NCBI GenBank assembly: GCA_903825395.1
Contig: CAIKAF010000007.1
Coordinates: forward strand, 24,987-88,986
Length of the DNA stretch: 64,000 nucleotides
Direction: 5' to 3'
From: an uncultured Flavobacteriales bacterium
Lineage (GTDB): Bacteria > Bacteroidota > Bacteroidia > CAIKAF01
In this document: in pieces, positions 45,902 to 54,230 of the stretch
Numbering within the stretch: the first letter of the stretch is position 1
How the letters are laid out: each line of letters starts with the position of its first letter
Program-made: the position numbers and the translations under genes
Notes under the pieces: generated by a model
Seen by the model: the letters and a program-made list of their open reading frames with translations, nothing else
What the model was told of the DNA's origin: nothing
Databases searched by the model: none

Positions 45902-47848
45902 ATGAGTTCAATGGTTAAAATTACCCTGCCCGATGGTTCAGTTCGGGAGTATCCTGTAGGAACCACAGCTATGAACGTAGCGGAGTCCATTAGCCAAGGA
46001 TTGGCAAGGCAGGTATTGGCGGCAAAAATTAACGGAGAACTAAAAGAAGCCGCCACGCCTTTAAACCACGATGCCGCCGTGCAATTGCTCACCTGGCAGG
46101 ATGCCGATGGTAAATCTGCCTTTTGGCACTCCAGTGCCCACGTATTGGCGGAAGCTGTTCAAGCATTATACCCGCACGCTTTATTCACCATAGGTCCCGC
46201 TGTTGAACAGGGATTCTATTACGATATCGATTTTGGAGATTCTGCCCCTGGAGCCGATGATTTAACCCGAATTGAAGAAAAAATGATGGAATTCGCCCGT
46301 CAGGCGAATACGTTTTCGCTGTATCCCATTTCAAAGGCTGATGCTTTGGATTATTACCGGAAAAGGAACAACCCATATAAAGTGGAATTGATTGAAAATC
46401 TTGCGGATGGCGAAATAACCTTTTGCGACCAGGGTAGTTTTACTGACCTATGCCGCGGAGGTCATATTCCCGATACCGGATACATTAAAGCCGTTAAATT
46501 GCTGAATTTGGCTGGGGCGTATTGGAGGGGAAATGAAAAAAATAAGCAATTGGTCCGAATTTATGGGGTTTCATTTCCCAAGCAAAGCATGTTGAAGGAG
46601 CATTTAGAGCTGTTGGAGGAGGCAAAAAAGCGGGACCATCGAAAATTAGGTCAGGAATTGGGCTTGTTTGCTTTCAGTCAACGTGTAGGGAAAGGATTAC
46701 CCCTATGGCTTCCTAAGGGTGCTGCCCTTCGGGAGCGTCTTGAACAGTTTATGCGCACGGCTCAGCGTAAGGCAGGATACCAGCCCGTAATTACTCCGCA
46801 CATTGGCAGCAAAGCCTTGTATGAAACAAGCGGGCACTGGGATAAATATGGAGCTGATAGCTTTCAACCCATAGAAACTCCCGAAGAAGGAGAGTTGTTT
46901 ATGCTCAAACCCATGAACTGCCCACACCATTGTGAAATTTACAAGGCCGAGCCTAGAAGCTACCGAGATTTGCCTCTTCGATTGGCGGAATTTGGTACGG
47001 TGTATCGGTATGAACAAAGCGGTGAATTGCATGGATTAACTCGAGTACGCGGTTTTACCCAAGACGATGCCCATATTTTTTGCAGGCCAGATCAGGTTAA
47101 AAATGAATTTGTTAAAGTGATTGATCTGGTTTTGTACGTGTTTAAATCGCTGAACTTTTCTGATTACCGCGCTCAGGTGAGTTTGCGTTCAAAAGAAGAC
47201 AGAAGCAAGTACATTGGGTCAGACGAAAACTGGGAAAAGGCCGAATCGGCCATTGTTGAGGCTGCTGCCGAGCGAGGCCTTACAACCGTGGTAGAGTATG
47301 GAGAAGCCGCATTTTACGGCCCAAAGCTTGATTTTATGGTGAAAGATGCCTTGGGCCGCAGCTGGCAGTTGGGAACCATTCAAGTAGATTATAACTTGCC
47401 AGAACGATTTGAATTGGAATATACAGGCCAAGACAATCAAAAGCACAGGCCGGTGATGATACATAGGGCGCCTTTTGGCTCTATGGAACGGTTTGTGGCC
47501 GTTTTAACCGAGCATTGCGGAGGAAATTTTCCGCTTTGGCTTAGTCCACAGCAGGTTGTTGTGTTGCCAATCAGCGACAAATTCCTAGACTATGCGGAAA
47601 AAGTTGCTGATTTATTGAATAATTCCGATATTCGCACCCTCGTTGACCGGCGTACCGAGTCCATAGGCCGAAAAATTCGCGATAACGAAATGCGTAAACT
47701 CCCGTTTATGCTGATTGTTGGAGAGAAAGAAGAAGCTGAAGAAAAGGTATCTGTTCGCGAGCATGGAAAAGGTGATTTGGGCTCTATGAATACTCAAGAG
47801 TTTAAACAGCTGATTCATGAAGAAATAAGTAGGCAATTGAATCATTAA
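45902..47848 (+). CDS. thrS: Threonyl-tRNA synthetase
   Basis: Charges tRNA-Thr and edits Ser-tRNA-Thr. I chose the ATG at 45902 ([17 protein letters not shown]); MVKITLPDG at 45911 is equally possible and resembles the usual family start. About 648 residues: an N-terminal TGS domain, the editing domain with [14 protein letters not shown] (HxxxH) and the [19 protein letters not shown] metal/editing block, then the class II core with [10 protein letters not shown] and [15 protein letters not shown], and the anticodon-binding domain ([14 protein letters not shown]). It heads the thrS-infC-rpmI-rplT unit and is followed by infC after 14 bases. Confidence 0.96.
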   Translation: MSSMVKITLPDGSVREYPVGTTAMNVAESISQGLARQVLAAKINGELKEAATPLNHDAAVQLLTWQDADGKSAFWHSSAHVLAEAVQALYPHALFTIGPAVEQGFYYDIDFGDSAPGADDLTRIEEKMMEFARQANTFSLYPISKADALDYYRKRNNPYKVELIENLADGEITFCDQGSFTDLCRGGHIPDTGYIKAVKLLNLAGAYWRGNEKNKQLVRIYGVSFPKQSMLKEHLELLEEAKKRDHRKLGQELGLFAFSQRVGKGLPLWLPKGAALRERLEQFMRTAQRKAGYQPVITPHIGSKALYETSGHWDKYGADSFQPIETPEEGELFMLKPMNCPHHCEIYKAEPRSYRDLPLRLAEFGTVYRYEQSGELHGLTRVRGFTQDDAHIFCRPDQVKNEFVKVIDLVLYVFKSLNFSDYRAQVSLRSKEDRSKYIGSDENWEKAESAIVEAAAERGLTTVVEYGEAAFYGPKLDFMVKDALGRSWQLGTIQVDYNLPERFELEYTGQDNQKHRPVMIHRAPFGSMERFVAVLTEHCGGNFPLWLSPQQVVVLPISDKFLDYAEKVADLLNNSDIRTLVDRRTESIGRKIRDNEMRKLPFMLIVGEKEEAEEKVSVREHGKGDLGSMNTQEFKQLIHEEISRQLNH

Positions 47849-47862
47849 CCTAAAGAGGAAAC

Positions 47863-48417
47863 ATTCTGAGACAACGTACTCCATTTAGGCCTCGGCGGCA
47901 ACAAGTTGAGCCGGAGCATAAAATTAACGACCGAATTCGGGCCCAGCAGGTTCGCTTGGTGGGAGATAACGTTGAAAACGGTGTTTTCCCCCTTAGGGAT
48001 GCCTTAAGAATGGCCGAGGAACAAGAACTCGATTTGGTGGAAATTGCTCCACAAGCCGAGCCTCCCGTTTGTAAGGTGATTGATTACAAGAAGTTCCTAT
48101 ACGACCAAAAGCGTAGGCAAAAGGAGATTAAAGCCAATGCCTCGAAAGTAATCGTAAAGGAAATTCGCTTCGGCCCTCAAACCGATGACCATGATTTTCA
48201 GTTTAAACTGAATCATGCCAAGGGTTTCTTAAATGAGGGCGCTAAAGTGAAAGCCTATGTGTTCTTTAAAGGTCGTTCAATTGTCTTTTCAGAACAGGGA
48301 GAGGTTCTTTTACTGAAATTTGCTCAAGAACTTGAGGAGTTTGGTAAAGTAGAAAATCTGCCTACCCTAGAAGGCAAACGAATGACCATGATGATTGGTC
48401 CAAAAAAGAAAAAGTAA
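47863..48417 (+). CDS. infC: Translation initiation factor IF-3, apparently AUU-started
   Basis: Binds the 30S subunit and checks the initiator tRNA and start codon. The conserved N-domain ([26 protein letters not shown]) is read in frame 1, yet there is no ATG, GTG or TTG upstream of base 47956, which is already inside it. Going back, the frame stays open to a stop at 47851, and the first plausible start is ATT at 47863, preceded by AAAGAGGAA, an unusually good Shine-Dalgarno for this phylum. The result is 184 residues, the normal size, with [34 protein letters not shown] and a C-domain ending in [14 protein letters not shown] starts are known for infC of E. coli, where IF-3 represses its own synthesis. 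Confidence 0.92.
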   Translation: MLRQRTPFRPRRQQVEPEHKINDRIRAQQVRLVGDNVENGVFPLRDALRMAEEQELDLVEIAPQAEPPVCKVIDYKKFLYDQKRRQKEIKANASKVIVKEIRFGPQTDDHDFQFKLNHAKGFLNEGAKVKAYVFFKGRSIVFSEQGEVLLLKFAQELEEFGKVENLPTLEGKRMTMMIGPKKKK

Positions 48418-48447
48418 CCACCCTTTGGGGTCTAATTGATACGCCTT

Positions 48448-48642
48448 ATGCCAAAAATGAAGACGAACTCCAGTGCCAAAAAGAGGTTTACCCTTACCGG
48501 TACAGGTAAAGTGAAGCGGAAGCATGCCTTCAAGCGTCACATTTTGACCAAAAAATCCACCAAGCGGAAACGCAATTTGACGCATTTCACCTTGGTAGAT
48601 CCAGCAGATCAATCCAACGTTCGATTGATGCTGTTGAAGTAA
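48448..48642 (+). CDS. rpmI: 50S ribosomal protein L35
   Basis: A small basic large-subunit protein. The ATG at 48448 starts [31 protein letters not shown], the standard N-terminus, with the in-frame codons upstream not conserved. The 64 residues end with the usual [14 protein letters not shown] region. It lies 30 bases after infC and 32 bases before rplT, in the classical infC-rpmI-rplT order. Confidence 0.97.
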   Translation: MPKMKTNSSAKKRFTLTGTGKVKRKHAFKRHILTKKSTKRKRNLTHFTLVDPADQSNVRLMLLK

Positions 48643-48674
48643 TTTGTATTTTTTAATCGTTAAACCATATACCG

Positions 48675-49022
48675 ATGCCACGTTCCGTTAACAAAGTAGC
48701 CTCAAGAGCCAGGAAAAAGAAAGTCCTGCAGTTGGCCAAAGGATCCTTTGGTCGTAGAAAAAACGTGTGGACGGTTGCTAAAAACTCTGTTGAAAAAGGC
48801 CTTGGCTACGCCTACAGAGACCGTAAAACCAAAAAGCGCAATTTCCGTGCTTTGTGGATTCAACGGATTAATGCAGCCGTACGCATGCATGGTATGAGTT
48901 ATTCCCAATTCATTGGGGCAGTTCACAAAAGTGGATTAGAACTCAGCCGCAAAACATTGGCCGATTTGGCATTGAACAATCCAGAAGCTTTTGCAGCTAT
49001 CGTTGCTCAAGTGAAAGGGTAA
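48675..49022 (+). CDS. rplT: 50S ribosomal protein L20
   Basis: An early-assembly protein of the large subunit that binds 23S rRNA. 115 residues: [23 protein letters not shown], then the long helix with [32 protein letters not shown] and [12 protein letters not shown]. Last gene of the thrS unit; an intrinsic terminator follows after 22 bases. In E. coli L20 represses its own operon through a leader structure. I do not see an obvious equivalent in the short gaps here. Confidence 0.97.
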   Translation: MPRSVNKVASRARKKKVLQLAKGSFGRRKNVWTVAKNSVEKGLGYAYRDRKTKKRNFRALWIQRINAAVRMHGMSYSQFIGAVHKSGLELSRKTLADLALNNPEAFAAIVAQVKG

Positions 49023-49044
49023 TCCAATCTACCAATTGCGTTAG

Positions 49045-49071
49045 AATCCTCCTTGCGGAGGATTTTTTTTT
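49045..49071 (+). terminator. Intrinsic terminator after rplT
   Basis: AATCCTCC (49045-49052), loop TTGC, GGAGGATT (49057-49064), then a run of T to 49071. Perfect 8-bp stem. Confidence 0.9.
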
Positions 49072-49171
49072 GCCCATACTCCATTCCTGCTGTTGCTCTT
49101 TTAATTTCTACCCTTTAAAGGTTTTGAGGTACCGGCTACTTTGATTAATCGGTTTTAATGTAAGAGGCGCC

Positions 49172-49314
49172 CGCGGCAGGGATTGACGAGGCAAGCCCGC
49201 AAAGGTACCGGCGGAAAGTGGCGCGCGGTGAGGAGGCGACGCGAGGAGCCACCGCAAACCGCTGCCACTCCGTCCGGTAACTGCGGACTTGCCCGGAAAG
49301 CCCGCGGCCGCCCC
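49172..49314 (-). repeat. Family 1 palindromic intergenic repeat, copy D (reverse orientation)
   Basis: Read on the minus strand it starts GGGGCGGCCGCGGGCTTTC and ends CGTCAATCCCTGCCGCGGGC. The apex is TGGCTCCTCGCGTCGCC (plus-strand about 49233-49249) and long flanking stems surround it, for example GGCAAGTCCGC (minus) with GCGGGCTTGCC. It fills the gap between the rplT terminator and the MBL-rhodanese promoter, so this 400-base stretch holds only terminator, repeat and promoter. Open frames in it are artefacts of GC content. Confidence 0.8.
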
Positions 49315-49370
49315 ACCCTTTAAATCTGCCATGCGTGACCTTCATCACTCCTAATGCCAAGGATTGGCCC

Positions 49371-49378
49371 TATCTTTG
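49371..49378 (+). promoter_or_regulatory. TAnnTTTG box before the MBL-rhodanese gene
   Basis: TATCTTTG 41 bases before the ATG at 49420. Expected start near 49385, giving a leader of about 35 bases. The -33 element is not clear (a TTGG lies too close). Confidence 0.5.
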
Positions 49379-49419
49379 TAATCAATGCCTACCGGTATTC
49401 GAATTTTAAAACGTTGACT

Positions 49420-50835
49420 ATGCATTCGTTTATCATTGAACAATTGTACACGGGCTGCCTCGCTCAAGGAGCCTATTATGTTGAATCTGATGGGGTTGCG
49501 GCAATTATAGACCCATTGCGTGATACTCAGGCCTACATCGAAAAAGCTAAGGCAAGAAATGCGCGCATTGCGTATGTTTTAGAAACCCATTTTCATGCTG
49601 ATTTTGTGTCAGGTCATTTGGATTTGTCGGCTGCAACAGGTGCTCCTATTGTTTTTGGGCCTATGGCTAATCCTGATTTTGATTTTCATGCGGCTGCCGA
49701 TGCTGAAATTTTACCCCTGGGTAAAGTGAGCTTGAAAGTTCTTCACACTCCTGGGCATACCATGGAATCTACCTGTTATTTGTTGTTGGATGAACATCAA
49801 CAGCCTCGGGCTTTATTTAGTGGCGATACCTTGTTTATCGGTGATGTGGGTAGGCCAGATTTGGCAGCAAAATCTACCCTAACCAAGGAACAATTGGCTT
49901 CCTATTTATTTGATTCACTACGTGATAAAATTATGGTGTTGCCCGATGATGTGGTGGTGTATCCGGCTCATGGTGCCGGTTCTGCCTGTGGGAAAAACTT
50001 ATCGAAAGAAACTACAGATTCGTTGGGCAATCAAAAGAAAACGAACTACGCATTGAATGCTGAGCTAAGCCGAGAGCAATTTATTGCTGAAGTAACGGAG
50101 GGCCTTTTGCCCCCACCTGCCTATTTTCCTGAGAATGTTCGATTGAATAAGCAAGGATATGGAACATTGGAATCGGTAAAAGACAAGGGCTTGCGCGCGT
50201 TGAAGCCGGCTGAAGTCGAGGGAATTGCAGGCGATCGGCAGGCGTTGGTTTTAGACACTAGGTCTCCGCAGTCGTTTACTGCAAGTCATATTCCCGGTTC
50301 CATTAGCATTGGATTGGATGGGCAATTCGCACCTTGGGTTGGCGCTCTAATCCCAGATATTTTACAGCCTCTAATTTTGGTTACTGATGCAGGTAGGGAA
50401 GAAGAAGCCTTAACGCGGTTGGCTCGGGTAGGATACGATGGGGTAATTGGCTATTTGGAGGGAGGTATTGAGGCTTGGGAAAAGGCAGGTTATGAGGTGG
50501 ATTCCGTTGCCAATATTACTGCGGTGCAGTTGAAGGAGGTGTTAAACCAGGGGATTTCTGTGGTAGATGTGCGTAAGCCGGGTGAATACCTGAGCAGCCA
50601 TTTGGAGCTTGCTGTTTCTATTCCTTTAGACTATTTGAACGATCATTTGGCTTCGTTTTCCTCCGCAGGTACACACTACCTTCATTGCGCTGGCGGATAC
50701 AGATCTGTCATTGCGGCTTCTATTTTGAAGAGCAGAGGTATTCACAATTTAGTGAATGTTTTGGGTGGTTTTGCAGCGATAAAAGAAGCCGGAATCCCAG
50801 TCAGTCAAGAAGTTTGTCCATCGACCTTAAAATAA
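49420..50835 (+). CDS. Persulfide dioxygenase (ETHE1-like) fused to two rhodanese domains
   Basis: Oxidises glutathione-type persulfides to sulfite in the cytoplasm and handles sulfane sulfur. The ATG at 49420 (MHSFIIEQLYTGCLAQGAYY) is chosen because the upstream in-frame part is not conserved. 471 residues. Residues 1 to about 240 are a metallo-beta-lactamase fold of ETHE1 type (THFHADFVSGH, HTPGHTMEST, FSGDTLFIGDVGRPDL). Two rhodanese domains follow. The first has Asp where the catalytic Cys should be (VTDAGREEEA), the second keeps it (LHCAGGYRS). Such three-domain proteins are widespread in Bacteroidota. A thioredoxin gene follows after 7 bases and may deliver or remove sulfur. Confidence 0.9.
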   Translation: MHSFIIEQLYTGCLAQGAYYVESDGVAAIIDPLRDTQAYIEKAKARNARIAYVLETHFHADFVSGHLDLSAATGAPIVFGPMANPDFDFHAAADAEILPLGKVSLKVLHTPGHTMESTCYLLLDEHQQPRALFSGDTLFIGDVGRPDLAAKSTLTKEQLASYLFDSLRDKIMVLPDDVVVYPAHGAGSACGKNLSKETTDSLGNQKKTNYALNAELSREQFIAEVTEGLLPPPAYFPENVRLNKQGYGTLESVKDKGLRALKPAEVEGIAGDRQALVLDTRSPQSFTASHIPGSISIGLDGQFAPWVGALIPDILQPLILVTDAGREEEALTRLARVGYDGVIGYLEGGIEAWEKAGYEVDSVANITAVQLKEVLNQGISVVDVRKPGEYLSSHLELAVSIPLDYLNDHLASFSSAGTHYLHCAGGYRSVIAASILKSRGIHNLVNVLGGFAAIKEAGIPVSQEVCPSTLK

Positions 50836-50842
50836 ATCAGGC

Positions 50843-51136
50843 ATGACGTTTCAAGAAATTATTCAGGGTGATACCCCGGTACTAGTTGATTTTTTTGCCA
50901 CCTGGTGTCAGCCTTGCCACATGTTGGCCCCTACATTGGAGCAATTAGCAGGTCGGCATGAAGAGGGGCTGCGGATTTTGAAAGTTGACGTAGATAAAAA
51001 CCCCTCTGCGGCTTCGCACTATCAGGTTACTGGAGTACCGACCTTAATTCTGTTTAAGCAGGGAAAGGCCGTGTGGAGACAAAGTGGAGTCGTACCCTTG
51101 AATGCCTTGGAGCAGGCAATCCAGCCGTATTTATGA
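50843..51136 (+). CDS. trxA: Thioredoxin
   Basis: A 97-residue cytoplasmic thioredoxin. DFFATWCQPCHMLAPTLEQL holds the redox pair CxxC as CQPC instead of the usual CGPC, and the cis-Pro region is TGVPTLILF. Gln in place of Gly could shift the redox potential or partner choice. It sits 7 bases behind the persulfide dioxygenase, so it probably reduces persulfides or regenerates that enzyme. The gap of about 220 bases after it shows no gene. Confidence 0.92.
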   Translation: MTFQEIIQGDTPVLVDFFATWCQPCHMLAPTLEQLAGRHEEGLRILKVDVDKNPSAASHYQVTGVPTLILFKQGKAVWRQSGVVPLNALEQAIQPYL

Positions 51137-51355
51137 TTGACTGTTTTTCTAACGTAAAATCATGGAATCGGAATCTAGACTGCACTTGGTCCACCGCTGA
51201 TTTAAGCCAAAACGGTATTTAGGTCTGAAAATGGCCGGGGTTTGAACCCTGCCAATGGAAAAAAACGAATGGGCATATTACTAGATTCATTAGGTCAAAC
51301 CGACTTTCTTTTGATGCACTGAATTTGGATGTTTAATGGTAAATACGTGTAAGGA

Positions 51356-51967
51356 ATGAACCCACAATTTTGGAATCAAAAATTTGAGCAGCAACCGGAA
51401 TTCTATGGACGAAAGCCCAACGTATGGTTTCAACAAAATCTAGATGGTTTAAAGGTCGGTACCTTATTGCTTCCTGGAGAAGGGGAGGGTAGAAATGCCC
51501 TTTATGCCTTGAGCCGGGGGTGGAACGTGGTGGCTCTAGATCAAAGTGAAGTGGCTCGGCAGCATACATTGTCAGCCGCTGGTTCCTATGCCGCGAAATT
51601 AGACTATCAAGTGGTCAATCTAGCCGAAATTACTTTGCCTGAAAATACCTATGATGCGGTGGGATTAATCTACATTCATTTACCACCAAAGGAAAGAATC
51701 AATTTTCATCAACAGGTAATTCGGGCCTTAAAACCAGGGGGGACGTTGATTTTAGAGGGGTTTGAACCAAGGCAATTGCCTATGACGTCAGGAGGCCCTA
51801 AAGATGAAAGCATGTTGTATACCATTGAACAGATTTCAAAGGAGTTTAATGGGTTAACCATCCGCCATTTAGACTATGCTCAACCGGTATTGGATGAAGG
51901 ACCTGGACACCGGGGGGCGGCTTTTGTTTTAAGGCTCTTGGCCCAAAAAGAGAACAAGGGTTCCTAA
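51356..51967 (+). CDS. SAM-dependent methyltransferase (class I)
   Basis: A 203-residue methyltransferase with the SAM-binding glycine motif LLLPGEGEGRNALYAL, an acidic end of strand 2 (VALDQSE), and motif II/III as YDAVGLIYIHLPP and LKPGGTLILEGFE. This pattern is typical of TehB-like and thiopurine-like small-molecule methyltransferases. The substrate is unknown; tellurite or another toxic oxyanion is only a possibility. The ATG at 51356 is the first in the frame. It is convergent with the deiminase-like gene 5 bases downstream. Confidence 0.88.
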   Translation: MNPQFWNQKFEQQPEFYGRKPNVWFQQNLDGLKVGTLLLPGEGEGRNALYALSRGWNVVALDQSEVARQHTLSAAGSYAAKLDYQVVNLAEITLPENTYDAVGLIYIHLPPKERINFHQQVIRALKPGGTLILEGFEPRQLPMTSGGPKDESMLYTIEQISKEFNGLTIRHLDYAQPVLDEGPGHRGAAFVLRLLAQKENKGS

Positions 51968-51972
51968 CCCTT

Positions 51973-53781
51973 CTACTTGACCAACAGCTTTTGTTCCTGA
52001 AGGTGGTTTCCTTGCTTGAAAATTATTCGGTACAAACCCGCAGGCCAATTGAAGGAGTCAAAAAACAAGGTGTGCTTCCCCGGAGCATAGGTTGAAGCAT
52101 CCCATGCATGCATGACTCGGCCTAAGATATCCTGAATCTGAATTTCAATTGGATTTGGATTATGTACAAACAGGGGAACAGCGGTTATGCCCGAAGAGGG
52201 ATTTGGGTATGCCGGCTCTGAAAATGGATTGTCCATTTTTTCCATAATTGTGCTTCCTAAAACATTGAATTTCCATTGACCCTGAGGGGCCGTTAATGGC
52301 CGGACCTGTAATTTTCCTGAGTTGGATTGAGCAGATATGTAATAAAACACCTGACTTCCGCCGGCAGTCCAAGGAATGCTTGTTTCCCAAATTTCTGAGG
52401 AACCAGGTTGAAGGCTCATAGGTATAGCCTGGTATCCTTGGCTGGTATCTGTGCTGTAATGAAGAATAGCGGAAGCAATGCCACTGCGGTGCATGATTTC
52501 TGCTGAAACATTAAAGGGGCCATTGCTCCAGGTATCGTTCAATGGTTGATGCGAAATATATAAGGGATCATTGACTCCAACACTGTGCGTAATGCAGTGA
52601 ATGGCGCCACTTTGACTGATAATGCGTTGATCCAAATCAGGGTTGGAATTGAAATTATCACAGTCAATACCTACAACCCGATATCCGGGAAGGTGTTCCC
52701 GTAAAATTCTTAAACCGGTTGTGTCATATTGTTCCCGATAGGTAGGCACTAAAACAGTTTTATTGATAAAAACGGAATTGGTGTATGTTCTGTAATAGGC
52801 TCCATTGTCTGGGTGCAGTCCGGAAGTGCTGGGCGGCATAGGGATGCGTACCAATTGAAATGGACCGCCCCATTTGGTTTGGTACTGACTGAGCAAATAC
52901 TGAATATTGGCTTCAATTTGAGGCCCGTCTGCTACTCCTTGTGGGTATTCTGCCACCAACAAGGTTTGTTCATCCAGCAATTTCATGTGCATATCAATAT
53001 GATGTATGCCGTCGTAGGGAAGGTTGGTCATTTTACAATAGGTATTCATTCCCATAAATGCATCGATGGTTAAATCGACCTCAGCCGGACTTTTTCCGGG
53101 ACTGTAATAGGGGTTGCCGGGTTCATTTTCATCCAGTACCAATTCCGAAGAGAAAAAATGCCCGGAACCATCGCTCATGAAATTTCCTCCTGTATGCACC
53201 AAATGGTGTGGGGCAGCATAGGTTTGGTATAAAGGAAGTCCAAGGAGCTGGCTGTAGTGTTCGGAGATGGCATTGTCGCTGGGCCGGGGGCGATTGTAAA
53301 TCCAATCTACTAGGATTAAATCTCCCACCTTGTCGCGGTACACGGAATTGGCGGCATAATCTCGAATCCAGATTGAATTAAAGGGGACTTCGAGGAATTT
53401 CAGGTTCGAACTAATTGGGATGTTATGGGTGTTTAGGTTGGCTTTAACGGCATTGGAGTCTGAACAATGAATAATCACCTTGGTCTCCTGCTGTGCATAG
53501 CGAACAATTTCACGCAGCACCGCCGGATAGCTAGTCCAGGTGATAACCAATGCTTGAATTTCTTCCCATTCAGCCATGGTTCTTAGCACGCCATTTGGAG
53601 GAGTTGTTATGCCATTTCTAAGGCTCATTTGAGCCTCGAGGTAAGCGGGCATGACCTCTATTTCTCCAGGGGCAAAGCCGCGGGGTAATCCACGGCCTTC
53701 TGTCTGTGAAAAGCCGTGTAAGGGGTTCATTATCAGTACAAGGAAATACAATAGGCGGAATTGACTCATGTTCATTGCCAT
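51973..53781 (-). CDS. T9SS-secreted agmatine/peptidylarginine deiminase family protein
   Basis: A 602-residue extracellular enzyme of the PAD_porph family (PF04371), to which Porphyromonas PPAD and agmatine deiminases belong. A signal peptide (LLYFLVLIMNPLHGFSQ) is followed by the deiminase fold: EWEEIQALVITW, NSIWIRDYAANSVY (Asp), HTGGNFMSDGSG, HHIDMHMKLLDEQT (His and Asp) and the catalytic Cys in GAIHCITHSVG. A beta-rich middle part (about 420-515) and a T9SS sorting domain (AYPNPSSG, GLYRIIF) complete it. Full-length deiminase core plus T9SS tail means an extracellular guanidine-hydrolysing activity, most likely on peptidyl-arginine or free arginine/agmatine. Two other in-frame ATGs lie within 12 bases of the start. 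Confidence 0.85.
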   Translation of the reverse strand: MAMNMSQFRLLYFLVLIMNPLHGFSQTEGRGLPRGFAPGEIEVMPAYLEAQMSLRNGITTPPNGVLRTMAEWEEIQALVITWTSYPAVLREIVRYAQQETKVIIHCSDSNAVKANLNTHNIPISSNLKFLEVPFNSIWIRDYAANSVYRDKVGDLILVDWIYNRPRPSDNAISEHYSQLLGLPLYQTYAAPHHLVHTGGNFMSDGSGHFFSSELVLDENEPGNPYYSPGKSPAEVDLTIDAFMGMNTYCKMTNLPYDGIHHIDMHMKLLDEQTLLVAEYPQGVADGPQIEANIQYLLSQYQTKWGGPFQLVRIPMPPSTSGLHPDNGAYYRTYTNSVFINKTVLVPTYREQYDTTGLRILREHLPGYRVVGIDCDNFNSNPDLDQRIISQSGAIHCITHSVGVNDPLYISHQPLNDTWSNGPFNVSAEIMHRSGIASAILHYSTDTSQGYQAIPMSLQPGSSEIWETSIPWTAGGSQVFYYISAQSNSGKLQVRPLTAPQGQWKFNVLGSTIMEKMDNPFSEPAYPNPSSGITAVPLFVHNPNPIEIQIQDILGRVMHAWDASTYAPGKHTLFFDSFNWPAGLYRIIFKQGNHLQEQKLLVK

Positions 53782-53830
53782 AATGTTGGTTTACTGCATA
53801 CAATACCGTTTAAAGATATAAAAATAGGCC

Positions 53831-54130
53831 GTTATGCCTGGATGTTTTTTTTACCGCAAAGGGCTCCACGTCGGCGCAAAGTTCGCAGGGGGAATGCAGT
53901 AAAAGCTGGGTGTTCAGGAGTTTGGAGGCTCCTTTGCGAACATTGCGGCTCCTTTTGCGCTTTGCGGTGAAAAATTGGACGTTATGCCTGGATGTTTTTT
54001 TTACCACAAAGGGCTCCACGTCGGCGCAAAGTTCGCAGAGGGAATGCAGTAAAAGCTGGGTGTTCAGGAGTTTGGAGGCTCCTTTGCGAACATTGCGGCT
54101 CCTTTTGCGCTTTGCGGTGAAAAATTGGAC
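53831..54130 (+). repeat. 150-bp tandem duplication of a CGCAAAG-type (family 2) repeat
   Basis: Two adjacent 150-base units (53831-53980 and 53981-54130) differ at only two positions that I can see (CCGCAAAG versus CCACAAAG, and CAGGGGGA versus CAGAGGGA). A partial third copy begins at 54131 (GTTATGCCT). Within each unit ACCGCAAAG near the start pairs with CTTTGCGGT near the end, and GCGCAAAG with CTTTGCG inside, so each unit can form a long hairpin. It fills most of the gap between the deiminase-like and aminotransferase genes (53782-54230). A related copy is at 10946-11080. Confidence 0.92.
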
Positions 54131-54230
54131 GTTATGCCTAGATTAGATGCTTTAGCAAGGCAGTACCCTACTTGGTTTGTAAGTTGTATATAGAAAAAAC
54201 AACGGTGGAAATGATTTTATTTAGAATCCA

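Noticed and set aside
48418-48674. L20-type autoregulatory leader before rpmI or rplT
   Set aside because: The gaps are only 30 and 32 bases and show no pseudoknot-like pairing that I could identify.
49108-49360. Minus-strand open frames of about 70 codons near 49.2 kb
   Set aside because: They cross family 1 repeat copy D and have the same compositional cause; no conserved protein features.
53831-54143. Could the tandem repeat be a CRISPR array
   Set aside because: Units are 150 bases, nearly identical throughout with no unique spacers, and no cas genes are present.
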